From assembly GCF_024256385.1 (NCBI RefSeq), contig NZ_JAMLFW010000003.1:124001-188000 (forward strand): a stretch of DNA of 64,000 bases, in the 5' to 3' direction. Each line of letters starts with the position of its first letter. Position 1 is the first letter of the stretch. The stretch is from Anatilimnocola floriformis. GTDB taxonomy: Bacteria; Planctomycetota; Planctomycetia; Pirellulales; Pirellulaceae. Positions 10,621-17,489 of the stretch are shown here, one piece after another. A program made the translations under genes and the position numbers. The notes beneath the pieces are model-generated. The model was not told where the DNA came from. It saw only the letters and a program-made list of their open reading frames with translations, and searched no databases.

Positions 10621-11583
10621 ATGATTGACTTTAAGGAACTACCCGCCGACGGCACTTCTTTTGAACAATTTGTTCGGGAAATCTGTTTGATCTATGATCT
10701 TCATCCCCAATGGACAGGTAAGGGGCCTGATCATGGCCGCGATATTCTCGCAACGGAGAAAGCTCATGGTGTGGTTGGTGACTTTGCGAGGCGATGGCTA
10801 ATTCAATGCAAGCACTACGCTCATTCGGGGAAATCCGTTGGCCGAGAGGATTTGGGTTCGATCATAGATGATTGCCGGCAAGCTGGAGCGGAGGGATTTC
10901 TACTAGCATGTTCAACGCAGCCCAGTTCCGCGCTAGTCATTAAGTTGAGAGAATTGGCCGAAAAGCCAGAAAATCGGCTGGTTACAGCGATATGGGATGG
11001 AGTGGACCTTGAAAAGCGGCTCGCCGAACCTCGCTGCTTTTCACTGGGGCACTTGTTTTTCCCTCGTAGTTTCGCCGCTACACCATGGAAGCTGTATAAC
11101 GCCGGTGCGCCGAACAAATGGACAGCACACTATAAGACGTACTTTCTTCACCTCAGCAGTCGTATCGCTGGAAAATACCCAAATCTTAGCGAGTGTGAGT
11201 ATATAATCTCACGACTTGAAAGCATCAAGCCAAAGGCAGAACACGAAGTGATTCGCCCTCGCGCGATCTACTTCGATGATAAACATGACCAATTCAAAGT
11301 GTTTGCGGACTACTTGGTTCCGCGGGACACGATGCCATCTCTGCTGCCCGACGCATTTGAGTCGGCATTGCACGATGGCTATGGATTACACAGTGATGGC
11401 ACCGGCATGTGGTACATAACGTACTGGGACATCAAGCTCCGGCGAATTTTACCGTATAGCGACCATTTTGATCGTGACCACTATGACTACTACAACCCTG
11501 TCCGAGGGAATTTTGAAACCGGAATTAGTCGTAATTCATACACAATAGGAGAGCTTGCAGAATACGGAAATCGCTGGGATTAG
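10621..11583 (+). CDS. Mrr-like PD-(D/E)xK restriction endonuclease family protein
   Basis: About 320 residues from the ATG at 10621; an alternative start at 10567 would overlap thiC and add a basic leader. The N-terminal 130 residues read as an Mrr-type nuclease domain: GTSFEQFVREIC (helix with the first Glu), GKGPDHGRDILAT (catalytic Asp at 41) and WLIQCKHYAHSGKSV (QxK, Lys 64), then DLGSIIDDCRQAGAEGFLLA, the strand-helix that follows in Mrr_cat domains. The C-terminal 190 residues are unrecognised and may determine target choice. Mrr proteins usually cut modified or foreign DNA. Base composition is richer in A+T than thiC, and the gene opens the accessory segment, which suggests transfer. 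Confidence 0.8.
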   Translation: MIDFKELPADGTSFEQFVREICLIYDLHPQWTGKGPDHGRDILATEKAHGVVGDFARRWLIQCKHYAHSGKSVGREDLGSIIDDCRQAGAEGFLLACSTQPSSALVIKLRELAEKPENRLVTAIWDGVDLEKRLAEPRCFSLGHLFFPRSFAATPWKLYNAGAPNKWTAHYKTYFLHLSSRIAGKYPNLSECEYIISRLESIKPKAEHEVIRPRAIYFDDKHDQFKVFADYLVPRDTMPSLLPDAFESALHDGYGLHSDGTGMWYITYWDIKLRRILPYSDHFDRDHYDYYNPVRGNFETGISRNSYTIGELAEYGNRWD

Positions 11584-11594
11584 CCGAGGCCCAA

Positions 11595-11614
11595 GTAGGT
11601 CAGGTCAGTCCGCG
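11595..11614 (+). repeat. Copy 1 of the GTAGGTCAGGTC repeat
   Basis: GTAGGTCAGGTCAGTCCGCG, preceded by CCAA. The same core occurs at 13246 in the same orientation and at 16542 inverted. This copy sits just after the Mrr-like gene, at the left side of the segment carrying the two-gene unit. Confidence 0.6.
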
Positions 11615-11700
11615 TTGAGCTGGCGGAGCATTAGCCCGGCGATAGCCAGATATGCCACTTGAAATATGGGACTAGATTTGTAGTTGTCCCGAAACGCACT
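11605..11700 (-). pseudogene. Possible remnant of a C-terminal coding sequence
   Basis: In the frame overlapping the stop of the next gene, 31 codons end at a TGA (11605-11607) and include a hydrophobic, protein-like stretch (FQVAYLAIAGLMLRQLNAD). It resembles the tail of a transposase in general character, but I cannot assign a family. It may be the residue of a mobile element, or chance. Confidence 0.22.
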
Positions 11701-12452
11701 CAGATCTCTTTGGGCAAGCCTTCGACATATTTACTACCTGGCGGCAGAATATGGACAGTTCGGTGTTGCTCAGAGTATTCGATTAACCGTTGCGAGTGGA
11801 GTTCCTTCAGAATCTTACTGAAATAGGCCTTATTTTCGTAGTCTAGCCATTTTTGCAAATCGTCAACGTTGCATTGCGATGCACATGAGGCGATTAGGAG
11901 CAATACTTGGTCTTGGAGTTTTAGCTTCGGATTCAGCACCCTTTTCATATCAACCGATTGCCACACGATCGGAATTCGACGTTCTACTAACTGATCCACG
12001 ACTTGCTGAGCGTCGGCGATTGCAAGATTGTGGAGCACGCGGATAAGCTCACCCATTATCCAGCTTGCATTTGACAAAACAGCCGTGGCATCCATGTGAT
12101 TTGAATCTACATCGCCGCCGACGTGCCCTACATTGCGATTATTTCTGATTTCATAGAGCGCTGGAAGCAATCGTGGAATCAGTATCTGAAAACTCCTTGG
12201 TTCATTTGCATTATTCTCCAAATTCCGGCAAGCCTGGACAAAATTCTGTGGCTTGCTCGGCGAGCTTGCGTAAACTCCCTTAGCATGGCCATCAAGAATT
12301 GTGTAGACAATCTCGGAAAACCGCCCACCGCTAAGTTCTGAAGGCAGCCACTTGCCTTCCACATAGTTCTGCGCGATGAGTCGGTATTCTTCGAGTAGCG
12401 GATCGCGAAGTCCAGCCGGAAGTGCAGCAAATGCTTGGGAAGGAAGGATCAA
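11700..12452 (-). CDS. HEPN/Abi_C-like protein with C-terminal winged-helix-like region
   Basis: A 250-residue protein, not clearly assignable. The middle contains LLPALYEIRNNRNVGHVGGD, where R103 and H110 form an Rx6H pair with a polar residue after the Arg. This is the pattern of HEPN ribonuclease domains and of the RNxxGxGH motif I recall in Abi_C (abortive infection C-terminal) proteins. Residues from about 185 to 250 (DQVLLLIASCASQCNVDD through SQRLIEYSEQHRTVHILPPG) look like a winged helix. The start ATG overlaps the stop of the upstream gene by 4 bp (ATGA), so the two are translationally coupled. Context in an A+T-rich segment beside an Mrr-like nuclease supports an anti-phage or toxin role, which is inference. 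Confidence 0.7.
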   Translation of the reverse strand: MILPSQAFAALPAGLRDPLLEEYRLIAQNYVEGKWLPSELSGGRFSEIVYTILDGHAKGVYASSPSKPQNFVQACRNLENNANEPRSFQILIPRLLPALYEIRNNRNVGHVGGDVDSNHMDATAVLSNASWIMGELIRVLHNLAIADAQQVVDQLVERRIPIVWQSVDMKRVLNPKLKLQDQVLLLIASCASQCNVDDLQKWLDYENKAYFSKILKELHSQRLIEYSEQHRTVHILPPGSKYVEGLPKEI

Positions 12453-13021
12453 TTACTTTCCTCCTTTTGCGATTTCAACAATGCTGCGGCTGCCGTTAGG
12501 CCGGGTGCAGTTAGTTTCCAGCCCGTCTTCTTTGTTCCGGTGATCTTATTGCCAAACTGGGTTGTCGTAGCAGAGTGATTTGCAGAATCATAGCACCCCA
12601 ATGCTGTGCAATGATCCCGCGCCGCTTTGTCCGTAAAATCAGGCTTGCCGGTTGCTAACAGCATAGCTATTCCAGTAAACAGATATGCATTAATAGATTG
12701 CTCGCGCTTTGTGGCCCCAATAGGCGAGCCGATAAGCGTAGCTTTACCATCTTCGACATGAAAATGCTGTTGGAGCGAATCGCCTGTGATGTGGTTTCGC
12801 TTTATCCACGCAAGTCCGGCGCTTGAAATACCCTCTAATGATTCCGCATTGTCGCCAGATGCGGTAGCGCTCGAGTCTCTTGGAGCACCTGGACTATTAC
12901 CAGGATTCATTCCCAATATCGCGCGAGCCCCAGCGATTGCACGCTCGCGCTCGTCGTCGTTGTTCAGGCTTTCTAGCTCAGCGACAATCTTAGTAACCAC
13001 AGTTGCGATACCCTTCGACAT
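12449..13021 (-). CDS. Partner protein of the coupled two-gene unit, unknown family
   Basis: About 190 residues from the ATG at 13021, with GGAGAATAGGA directly upstream; the longer frame to 13180 runs into a repeat and reads as low-complexity leader. The N-terminus is a short helical region (IVTKIVAELESLN, then DDERERAIAGARAILG), followed by a Ser/Asn-rich linker. The C-terminal domain of about 110 residues (AGLAWIKRNHITGDSLQQHF to TGWKLTAPGLTAAAALL) looks like a compact alpha/beta or winged-helix fold. I have an impression of homologues beside the same kind of Rx6H protein elsewhere but cannot confirm it. It overlaps the downstream gene by 4 bp. It could be the regulator, sensor or antitoxin of the pair. 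Confidence 0.7.
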   Translation of the reverse strand: MSKGIATVVTKIVAELESLNNDDERERAIAGARAILGMNPGNSPGAPRDSSATASGDNAESLEGISSAGLAWIKRNHITGDSLQQHFHVEDGKATLIGSPIGATKREQSINAYLFTGIAMLLATGKPDFTDKAARDHCTALGCYDSANHSATTTQFGNKITGTKKTGWKLTAPGLTAAAALLKSQKEESN

Positions 13022-13245
13022 ATTCCTATTCTCCGAATGATTATGGTATGGATCATCATATGGATTGAAATGTACAATGTCCATATCCTGCGGAGTGGCG
13101 CTGGTGTCCTGGTCAGTGCTGGATTGGCATAGAGATGGCGGGGTGGCACGCCCGGGTTGCTGCTCTTTCCTGGGTGGCATGGGTTCTACCTATGCCTGAG
13201 GGCAATTCTCGTGTGGCGTCGCGTGCCAGTTTTGGTTGAAGCCAA

Positions 13246-13268
13246 GTAGGTCAGGTCGGAATTCCGCC
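13246..13268 (+). repeat. Copy 2 of the GTAGGTCAGGTC repeat
   Basis: GTAGGTCAGGTCGG followed by AATTCCGCC. It matches the inverted copy at 16542-16564 at 21 of 23 positions, so the two form an inverted pair around 13.25-16.56 kb. Confidence 0.65.
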
Positions 13269-13321
13269 TGCCACATTGCGGCGGGTGGATGTGTGCCAGC
13301 CCGCTGGGTTTTAGTGGCCCG

Positions 13322-13494
13322 TTACGCGGCGAGCCACACGACGGGCGAACTGTAATACCATTTCGCTGCAGTGCTTAACTGGCGATAGTTGTCGCGAATC
13401 GCTTCGGCATCGGCCTTGGATTCTTTGACGGCACGGGCGGAGGCGAGAAGCCGGTTACGCCAGGTGAGCATTCCAGGTCGCAGGCGCTCGATCA
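13322..13494 (-). pseudogene. 3'-end fragment of a paralogue of the 14105-15136 gene
   Basis: This 173-bp stretch aligns without gaps to 14105-14277, with about 21 mismatches by hand count (near 88% identity). It encodes the last 57 residues (starting LIERLRPGMLTWRN, ending KWYYSSPVVWLAA). Most differences are conservative at protein level, so the paralogue probably diverged while functional and was truncated later. Similarity stops abruptly at 13494, six bases before a copy of the GTAGGGCAGGCT-type repeat. There is no start codon or leader for independent expression. Confidence 0.8.
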
Positions 13495-13500
13495 AGTTAC

Positions 13501-13629
13501 GTAGGGCATGCTGCCGCCTGCCGGTTGGATGTGGCGATGAGAATTCAGTTGATTGGGCCAAGTGTGGAACGGATGATGAGCACGGATTTGGTGGTCTGAG
13601 TCCTTTTGGCAGGCGGGAGCCTGCCCTAC
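13501..13629. repeat. Inverted pair of 22-bp repeats (GTAGGGCAKGCT type)
   Basis: Positions 13501-13522 (GTAGGGCATGCTGCCGCCTG...) and 13608-13629 (its reverse complement with two changes) face each other across 85 bp. Each copy is also partly self-complementary (GGCAGGC / GCCTGCC). They sit exactly where the duplicated gene fragment ends, so they may have taken part in the truncation, or may be a small non-autonomous element. Confidence 0.6.
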
Positions 13630-13666
13630 CGCTATTGCGATTGTTGGACGGTCACTTGGACTAAAT

Positions 13667-14059
13667 ATGAAGTCGCTTTTGGGCAAGACATACGCTCAAC
13701 TCACCAGCCAATTGCGAGTGAAGCCGGAAAAACACTTGCATTCCGTCCAAGATACAGGCAGCTACTCGATTTTCGTCGATGGCAATGAGTTCCTGTTTAG
13801 CGATGATCGCCTGTTTTCGGTCGAAGTCTCAGATTTTTCAGCGGTCAATCGAATTCCAGGATTTGAGTTTCCCATTGGAGATGGCCTGGAACAGACTCTG
13901 GAAAATCTAACGGACAAGAACATGCATTGGGAGGTTTATCCCAAGTATTCTCGTGAGCATTGGGTCGTTATTAAGCTCATGGAGCATGGCGTGCTTTACG
14001 AATTTGAGTTCATCGGCGGTAGATTTGAACTACGGTTTCTGAGGCTGGAGGCGCAGTAA
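13667..14059 (+). CDS. Small acidic protein of unknown family, possibly immunity-like
   Basis: 130 residues from the ATG at 13667, without a strong Shine-Dalgarno site. It has no signal peptide or membrane helix. It looks like a compact alpha/beta protein (SYSIFVDGNEFLFSDDRLFS, then EHWVVIKLMEHGVLYEFEFI). The pattern recalls small immunity proteins of polymorphic toxin loci, and it is convergent with the helical protein at 14105-15136 and next to the truncated paralogue, which is the usual setting for orphan immunity genes. I cannot name a family. Composition is A+T-richer than the chromosome around it. Confidence 0.6.
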   Translation: MKSLLGKTYAQLTSQLRVKPEKHLHSVQDTGSYSIFVDGNEFLFSDDRLFSVEVSDFSAVNRIPGFEFPIGDGLEQTLENLTDKNMHWEVYPKYSREHWVVIKLMEHGVLYEFEFIGGRFELRFLRLEAQ

Positions 14060-14104
14060 CGCAACTCGACAATTGCTGTCAACAGCGGCGGGGTGGCACG
14101 GCCG

Positions 14105-15136
14105 TTACGCGGCGCGCCACACGACGGGAGAGCTGTAATACCATTTCGCTGTTGTGCTTAACTGTCGATAGTTGTCGCGAACCGCTTCGGCGTCGGCTTG
14201 GGCTTCTTTGACGGCCTTGGCGGAGGCGATAAGTTGGTTGCGCCATGTGACCATGCCAGGCCGCAGGCGCTCGATCAGGGCTTTGACGCGTTTGAGGGAG
14301 GCGACGGCTTCGGTGAGGATGGCCTGCACGATTTCCACTTGCTTAAGCGCGTTGTTGACTTCGTCTTGATCGAAGTACATACCAACGACGCTCAGTCCCT
14401 TGCTGGCAGATTTGACGGCGCTCTTTTCCGCAGGCGCGAGCCACTTCCAATCTTCGATACCGGCCGCGAGGATTTCGCCGTAATCGGCGCCGTCGGAAAC
14501 GGTGTCGCGCAGCGGCGTGGTTTTGTCGGTGCCCAGCGCCTTGTCGAGCGCCCAGGTTCCCACGGCCACGCCCACACGCTTGATGACGGTCAGTTCGGGC
14601 AGAAAGACCTCGGTCACGATCGTAATGCCGATGTTGATCACTTGCTGAGCCCGCGCTTCCGTGGCATTTTGTTTGGCCTTCTTCAATGCCGATTCCAGTT
14701 TTTGAATCTTCGGAATCGCTTCGGCTGCCATTTGCTGGGCGTTGCGAAACATGCCGGTGAGGTAGGCGTTCAAGCCCGCGACGATCATCGCACCCTTGAG
14801 GATGCCCGTTTCGATTCTCAGCGCTTCCTCGGCCATATCGCGAATGGCTTGAATATCCTGCAACTGGTCCTGGTTGATTTTCTTGCCCTTCTCGATCTGC
14901 TCGATGCCCCACGAGTAGTCCTGGCCCGCCTTGAGAAGAGTGTCAGCGTCTAGACCTCCGAGTCCGGTGATATAGGGCTGAGCACGAACCGGAACCATGT
15001 TCTTGAAACGGTCCCAGTCTGCGAGCGCTTCGTTTGCTTCGCGCGTTCTCGTGACCCATTCTTGGTAGGAACCTGCCCCAAGGTACGCGTCGATCTTGGG
15101 CTGTGTTGCATGTACGGGGTCGATAAGCCAAACCAT
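14105..15136 (-). CDS. Helical protein with central hydrophobic region, toxin-like, unknown
   Basis: 343 residues from the ATG at 15136, with an AGGAT-type site upstream. It has no signal peptide. Predicted structure is almost all helix: an N-terminal region, a helix GILKGAMIVAGLNAYLTGMF (about 113-132), a Lys/Gln-rich helix, a long hydrophobic stretch around residues 168-198 (QVINIGITIVTEVFLPELTV onward), and long C-terminal helices ending KWYYSSPVVWRAA. Long amphipathic helices around an internal hydrophobic hairpin resemble alpha-pore-forming proteins of the ClyA/XaxA kind, but this is analogy only. A 173-bp relic of a paralogue lies 0.6 kb downstream. The gene is flanked on both sides by intergenic repeats. 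It could also be a structural or phage-derived protein. Confidence 0.65.
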   Translation of the reverse strand: MVWLIDPVHATQPKIDAYLGAGSYQEWVTRTREANEALADWDRFKNMVPVRAQPYITGLGGLDADTLLKAGQDYSWGIEQIEKGKKINQDQLQDIQAIRDMAEEALRIETGILKGAMIVAGLNAYLTGMFRNAQQMAAEAIPKIQKLESALKKAKQNATEARAQQVINIGITIVTEVFLPELTVIKRVGVAVGTWALDKALGTDKTTPLRDTVSDGADYGEILAAGIEDWKWLAPAEKSAVKSASKGLSVVGMYFDQDEVNNALKQVEIVQAILTEAVASLKRVKALIERLRPGMVTWRNQLIASAKAVKEAQADAEAVRDNYRQLSTTAKWYYSSPVVWRAA

Positions 15137-15424
15137 GGCAAAGATCCTATTAGTTCAACGGGTGGGATAGATTCAGGCAGGAACGAAAGGGGCCAAGAGC
15201 ATCGATTGGCCACTCTGGCGCGGATGGGGTGCAGCGGCCTCGGAGAGGCAGTTAACTCAACCGCATACAATCCGAGGCGTAGAACTCCAGACTTTGTTAC
15301 ACGTCCTGTCGATGGTGGTCAGGTCGCGACGGCGCTATCTGCCCGTGCGGTGCCCGTCGATGGATATGCTATAAAGCGAGCGCACGATTTTTCGCACACA
15401 CTTTTCATGGAAGCATGCACGATC

Positions 15425-15508
15425 ATGGGCAAAGGCAACAACAGCCAGAAGAACGACAAGAAGACTAAGAAGAAGCCAAAGGACGACAAGAAGAAGCCAG
15501 CGAAGTAA
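15425..15508 (+). CDS. Very small lysine-rich protein
   Basis: 27 residues, beginning MGKGNNSQKNDKKTKK and ending in Lys/Pro; an in-frame ATG at 15407 would add six residues. I have seen similar tiny Lys/Asn-rich proteins in many bacteria, so this is plausibly real and nucleic-acid-binding or ribosome-associated. A TGCTATAAA (extended -10-like) sequence at 15367-15375 lies 50 bases upstream. The Shine-Dalgarno match is poor, so the call is tentative. Confidence 0.45.
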   Translation: MGKGNNSQKNDKKTKKKPKDDKKKPAK

Positions 15509-15546
15509 GGCCTGAGCCTGCTGCTTGGCAGTTTCTGAAAATCGGC

Positions 15547-15595
15547 GAGTGGCACGGGTGTACCCACCCGTGTTCGCTGGCCACTCTGGTGCGGG
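15547..15595. repeat. AGTGGCAC nested-hairpin element, copy A
   Basis: An outer stem AGTGGC (15548-15553) pairs with GCCACT (15580-15585), and an inner stem CACGGG pairs with CCCGTG. The same order of blocks recurs at 16440-16489. Partial copies sit near 13139 and 14092 (left end, GGGGTGGCACG) and at 15208-15223 (right end, GGCCACTCTGGCGCGG). Confidence 0.6.
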
Positions 15596-15970
15596 CTTGT
15601 TTGGCAACGCACAGCGGACCTCAGGCCGTTCTGAGGTAAGGCCGCGCTGCGGCGCAGGCGAAAACCGAATGGAGCTCTGGCCGACGTTGCCCGGAGCCTT
15701 CCGCCTGATCGGCAATCGCCTCCTTCTGATTGCCGATTTGCGTCAGACCTAAGTTGGCAATCTGGGCGTGTCTCTTCGTTTGCCGGATGGTCGGTTCACT
15801 GTTTACCGCGTGCGGCTGCTGCCAGCGTTTTGGGAGGAGTTTCTGGCCCTGTTCAAGGCCTCTGGTGGCCACCCGATCTAGTGGCAATAAAGTGCAATAC
15901 TCCGGGCGTGATATTGCACTCGATAACTGCCTTAACTAATTCCAAAGTAAGGGGTTGAGGCGGATTCTGC

Positions 15971-16019
15971 ATTTCGTATCACCTGTTATATTTCGGGGGT
16001 CCGAAAGAGGGGTGTTCAG
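15971..16019 (+). repeat. 49-bp intergenic element, copy A
   Basis: Contains ATCACCTGTTATATT, GGGGGT, GAAAG and GGGGTGTTCA blocks. It matches the complement of 35793-35841 at 41 of 49 positions without gaps. Both copies are intergenic. The sequence is not palindromic, so it reads as a directional signal such as a promoter, leader or recognition site. It is followed here by no clear gene. Confidence 0.65.
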
Positions 16020-16222
16020 CTGGGGGGCGCCGGGTCGGGGAAGTATGTATCTCAGTCTGCAATTGTCGGACATATTTCAGACAGAGCACAGAAAGTGGAC
16101 CGGAGTTGTCAAACACTCAGCATCTAATGGATGGATGATTGTCGTAGAGCTGGTTGCAATGTCTTTCGCTTTTGTGACGAAGGAATGCGACAGGCGGACC
16201 TAGGTTTTCTGGAGAGTCCCCG

Positions 16223-16519
16223 ATGAGTTCAGCCGACAGTATTAGTTGCGTGGACCTGACGGACAAGGTTTATGTCTGGTCAGCGGCCGGCGATGGCAAA
16301 CGGGAGTCGTTTGCAGCCGATCAACCTGTGGTGCTGCTGCGGATGCGCGACAAACCGCGGCCGACGATGGACGATCCAGCGGATGTGCCCGGGCAGGCTT
16401 TATGGTGTGGATCGAACGGGGCAAGAATTGAACTCGGCGGGGTGGCACAGGAGTACTCACCCGGTGTTCGCTGGCCATTTTCGTGCGGCGAAGGTCACGC
16501 GGCAGCGATTGGCGAGTAA
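16223..16519 (+). CDS. Short open frame, probably a broken gene
   Basis: 98 codons with a good GGAGAG site seven bases before the ATG. The first about 70 residues look protein-like (CVDLTDKVYVWSAAG, then FAADQPVVLLRMRDKP). From about 16440 the frame simply reads through a copy of the AGTGGCAC repeat, so the C-terminus is repeat-derived. I suspect the 5' part of a larger gene cut by repeat insertion or deletion. No family recognised. Confidence 0.4.
   Translation: MSSADSISCVDLTDKVYVWSAAGDGKRESFAADQPVVLLRMRDKPRPTMDDPADVPGQALWCGSNGARIELGGVAQEYSPGVRWPFSCGEGHAAAIGE
16440..16489. repeat. AGTGGCAC nested-hairpin element, copy B
   Basis: It shares GGTGGCAC, GTAC, CACCCG, GTGTTCGCTGGCCA and GTGCGG blocks in the same order as copy A at 15547-15595, with one extra base. 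It lies inside the 3' part of the short frame at 16223-16519. Confidence 0.55.
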
Positions 16520-16541
16520 TGAGATGTTGCTCATCGGTCAG

Positions 16542-16564
16542 GGCGGAGTACCGACCTGACCTAC
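16542..16564 (-). repeat. Copy 3 (inverted) of the GTAGGTCAGGTC repeat
   Basis: The reverse complement begins GTAGGTCAGGTCGG and continues TACTCCGCC, a near match to 13246-13268. A further GACCTACGA half-copy follows at 16571. It marks the right end of the accessory segment. Confidence 0.6.
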
Positions 16565-16601
16565 GAAAGCTGACCTACGACGGGTACGAAGAGGAGCAAA
16601 G

Positions 16602-17396
16602 CTAAGCAGCGCGCTTCATCGGCAAAGTTTCCTTCGCAACGACGCCGGGCTTTTGGGCGATCATTTGGATCTCGGTGCAGAGACCGGGAACCATCGCGCC
16701 AACGCGGCGGTTGAGTTGCCACCACCAACGCTGATATTCCAGCGGGCGAAGGACGCCACCGGAGAGAATCCGGAAGCCGCGAGTCGTTTCGACTTTGATG
16801 TGCGGACAGGTCTGGCGAACCATCCGCATGAAGGTCCGCTTCGACCAGGCTTGCACGTGGCCGCGGGGCGGCGTTTTTACGACGCGATCGTAGACGGGGA
16901 CGAGATGTTTGCGGATGAGATGCAAGCCTTCGAGAAAGATCGGCACGCCGACGACCATGCGGCCACCGGGCTTGAGGACTCGTTCGATCTCACGGAGGGC
17001 GAGCTGCGGATCGTGCAGGTGTTCGAGGACTTGTTCGCAAACGACGATGTCATAGGCGGCGGTCTTCAACTCGGGCAGACCCGTCGAAAGATCGATGTGG
17101 TGCAGCTTCCAGTCGGCCGACTTGTAGACGAACTCTTTCCCCTTCGGAAAGATGTCGACGCCGTGGTAGCTGAGGTGTTCGTTGCCGGGATGGATTTCGC
17201 AGTAGCGGCGGGTCACGCCGTCGTAGGTACCGATGTCGAGCAGTTCGCACTTGCGGCCGGTCGTGACATAGTGCTCTTCGGCCCAGCGCGAGCAATCGAG
17301 CCCGAGGTCGTAATAGCGGGCCTGGCGGAGGCGGTAAGTGGGATAACCTTCTTCGACGCCAAAAGCCTTGGTCTTGGCGTTACGTGTAATAGACAT
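16602..17396 (-). CDS. Class I SAM-dependent methyltransferase (Methyltransf_11 type)
   Basis: 264 residues. Motif I is CELLDIGTYDGVTRRYCE, the acidic loop is HGVDIFPKGKEF, and AAYDIVVCEQVLEHLHDPQL plus ERVLKPGGRMVVGVP are the motif IV and post-II blocks of Methyltransf_11 enzymes. EQVLEHLHDP is typical of cell-surface polysaccharide, lipid or small-molecule methyltransferases; the substrate is not deducible. There is no leader, so it is cytoplasmic. It is the last gene of a leftward run but is separated from the next by 93 bp, so co-transcription is uncertain. It marks the return to chromosome-like base composition. Confidence 0.88.
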   Translation of the reverse strand: MSITRNAKTKAFGVEEGYPTYRLRQARYYDLGLDCSRWAEEHYVTTGRKCELLDIGTYDGVTRRYCEIHPGNEHLSYHGVDIFPKGKEFVYKSADWKLHHIDLSTGLPELKTAAYDIVVCEQVLEHLHDPQLALREIERVLKPGGRMVVGVPIFLEGLHLIRKHLVPVYDRVVKTPPRGHVQAWSKRTFMRMVRQTCPHIKVETTRGFRILSGGVLRPLEYQRWWWQLNRRVGAMVPGLCTEIQMIAQKPGVVAKETLPMKRAA

Positions 17397-17489
17397 GGCT
17401 GCAATCCTGATAATTTCCGGAGTTCGATCCGGCGTACTATTGCGATCCTGCCCGGGGGGGTCAAGATCAATCGGATCGCCAGCACCGAC

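Larger units (their letters stand above)
15509..16222. other. Gene-poor stretch with repeats and hairpins
   Basis: I find no convincing gene here. It holds the nested hairpin at 15547-15595, a CCTCAGGCCGTTCTGAGG hairpin at 15620-15637, a perfect 10-bp inverted repeat (ATCGGCAATC at 15708-15717 with 15728-15737), and the 49-bp element at 15971-16019. Short open frames at 15730-15939 and 15955-16203 lack ribosome sites and protein-like composition. Confidence 0.5.

Noticed and set aside
13021-13180. N-terminal extension of the two-gene unit's first protein
   Set aside because: The added codons run into the AGTGGCAC-type repeat, and a better ribosome site sits before 13021.
15062-15508. 148-aa rightward open frame
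   Set aside because: Its first part is antisense of the 14105-15136 gene and not protein-like; only the last 27 codons (15425-15508) are plausible as a small gene.
17397-17489. GTTCGATCC-like T-loop of a tRNA
   Set aside because: The flanking stems do not pair as a T arm and no acceptor or anticodon arm could be drawn.
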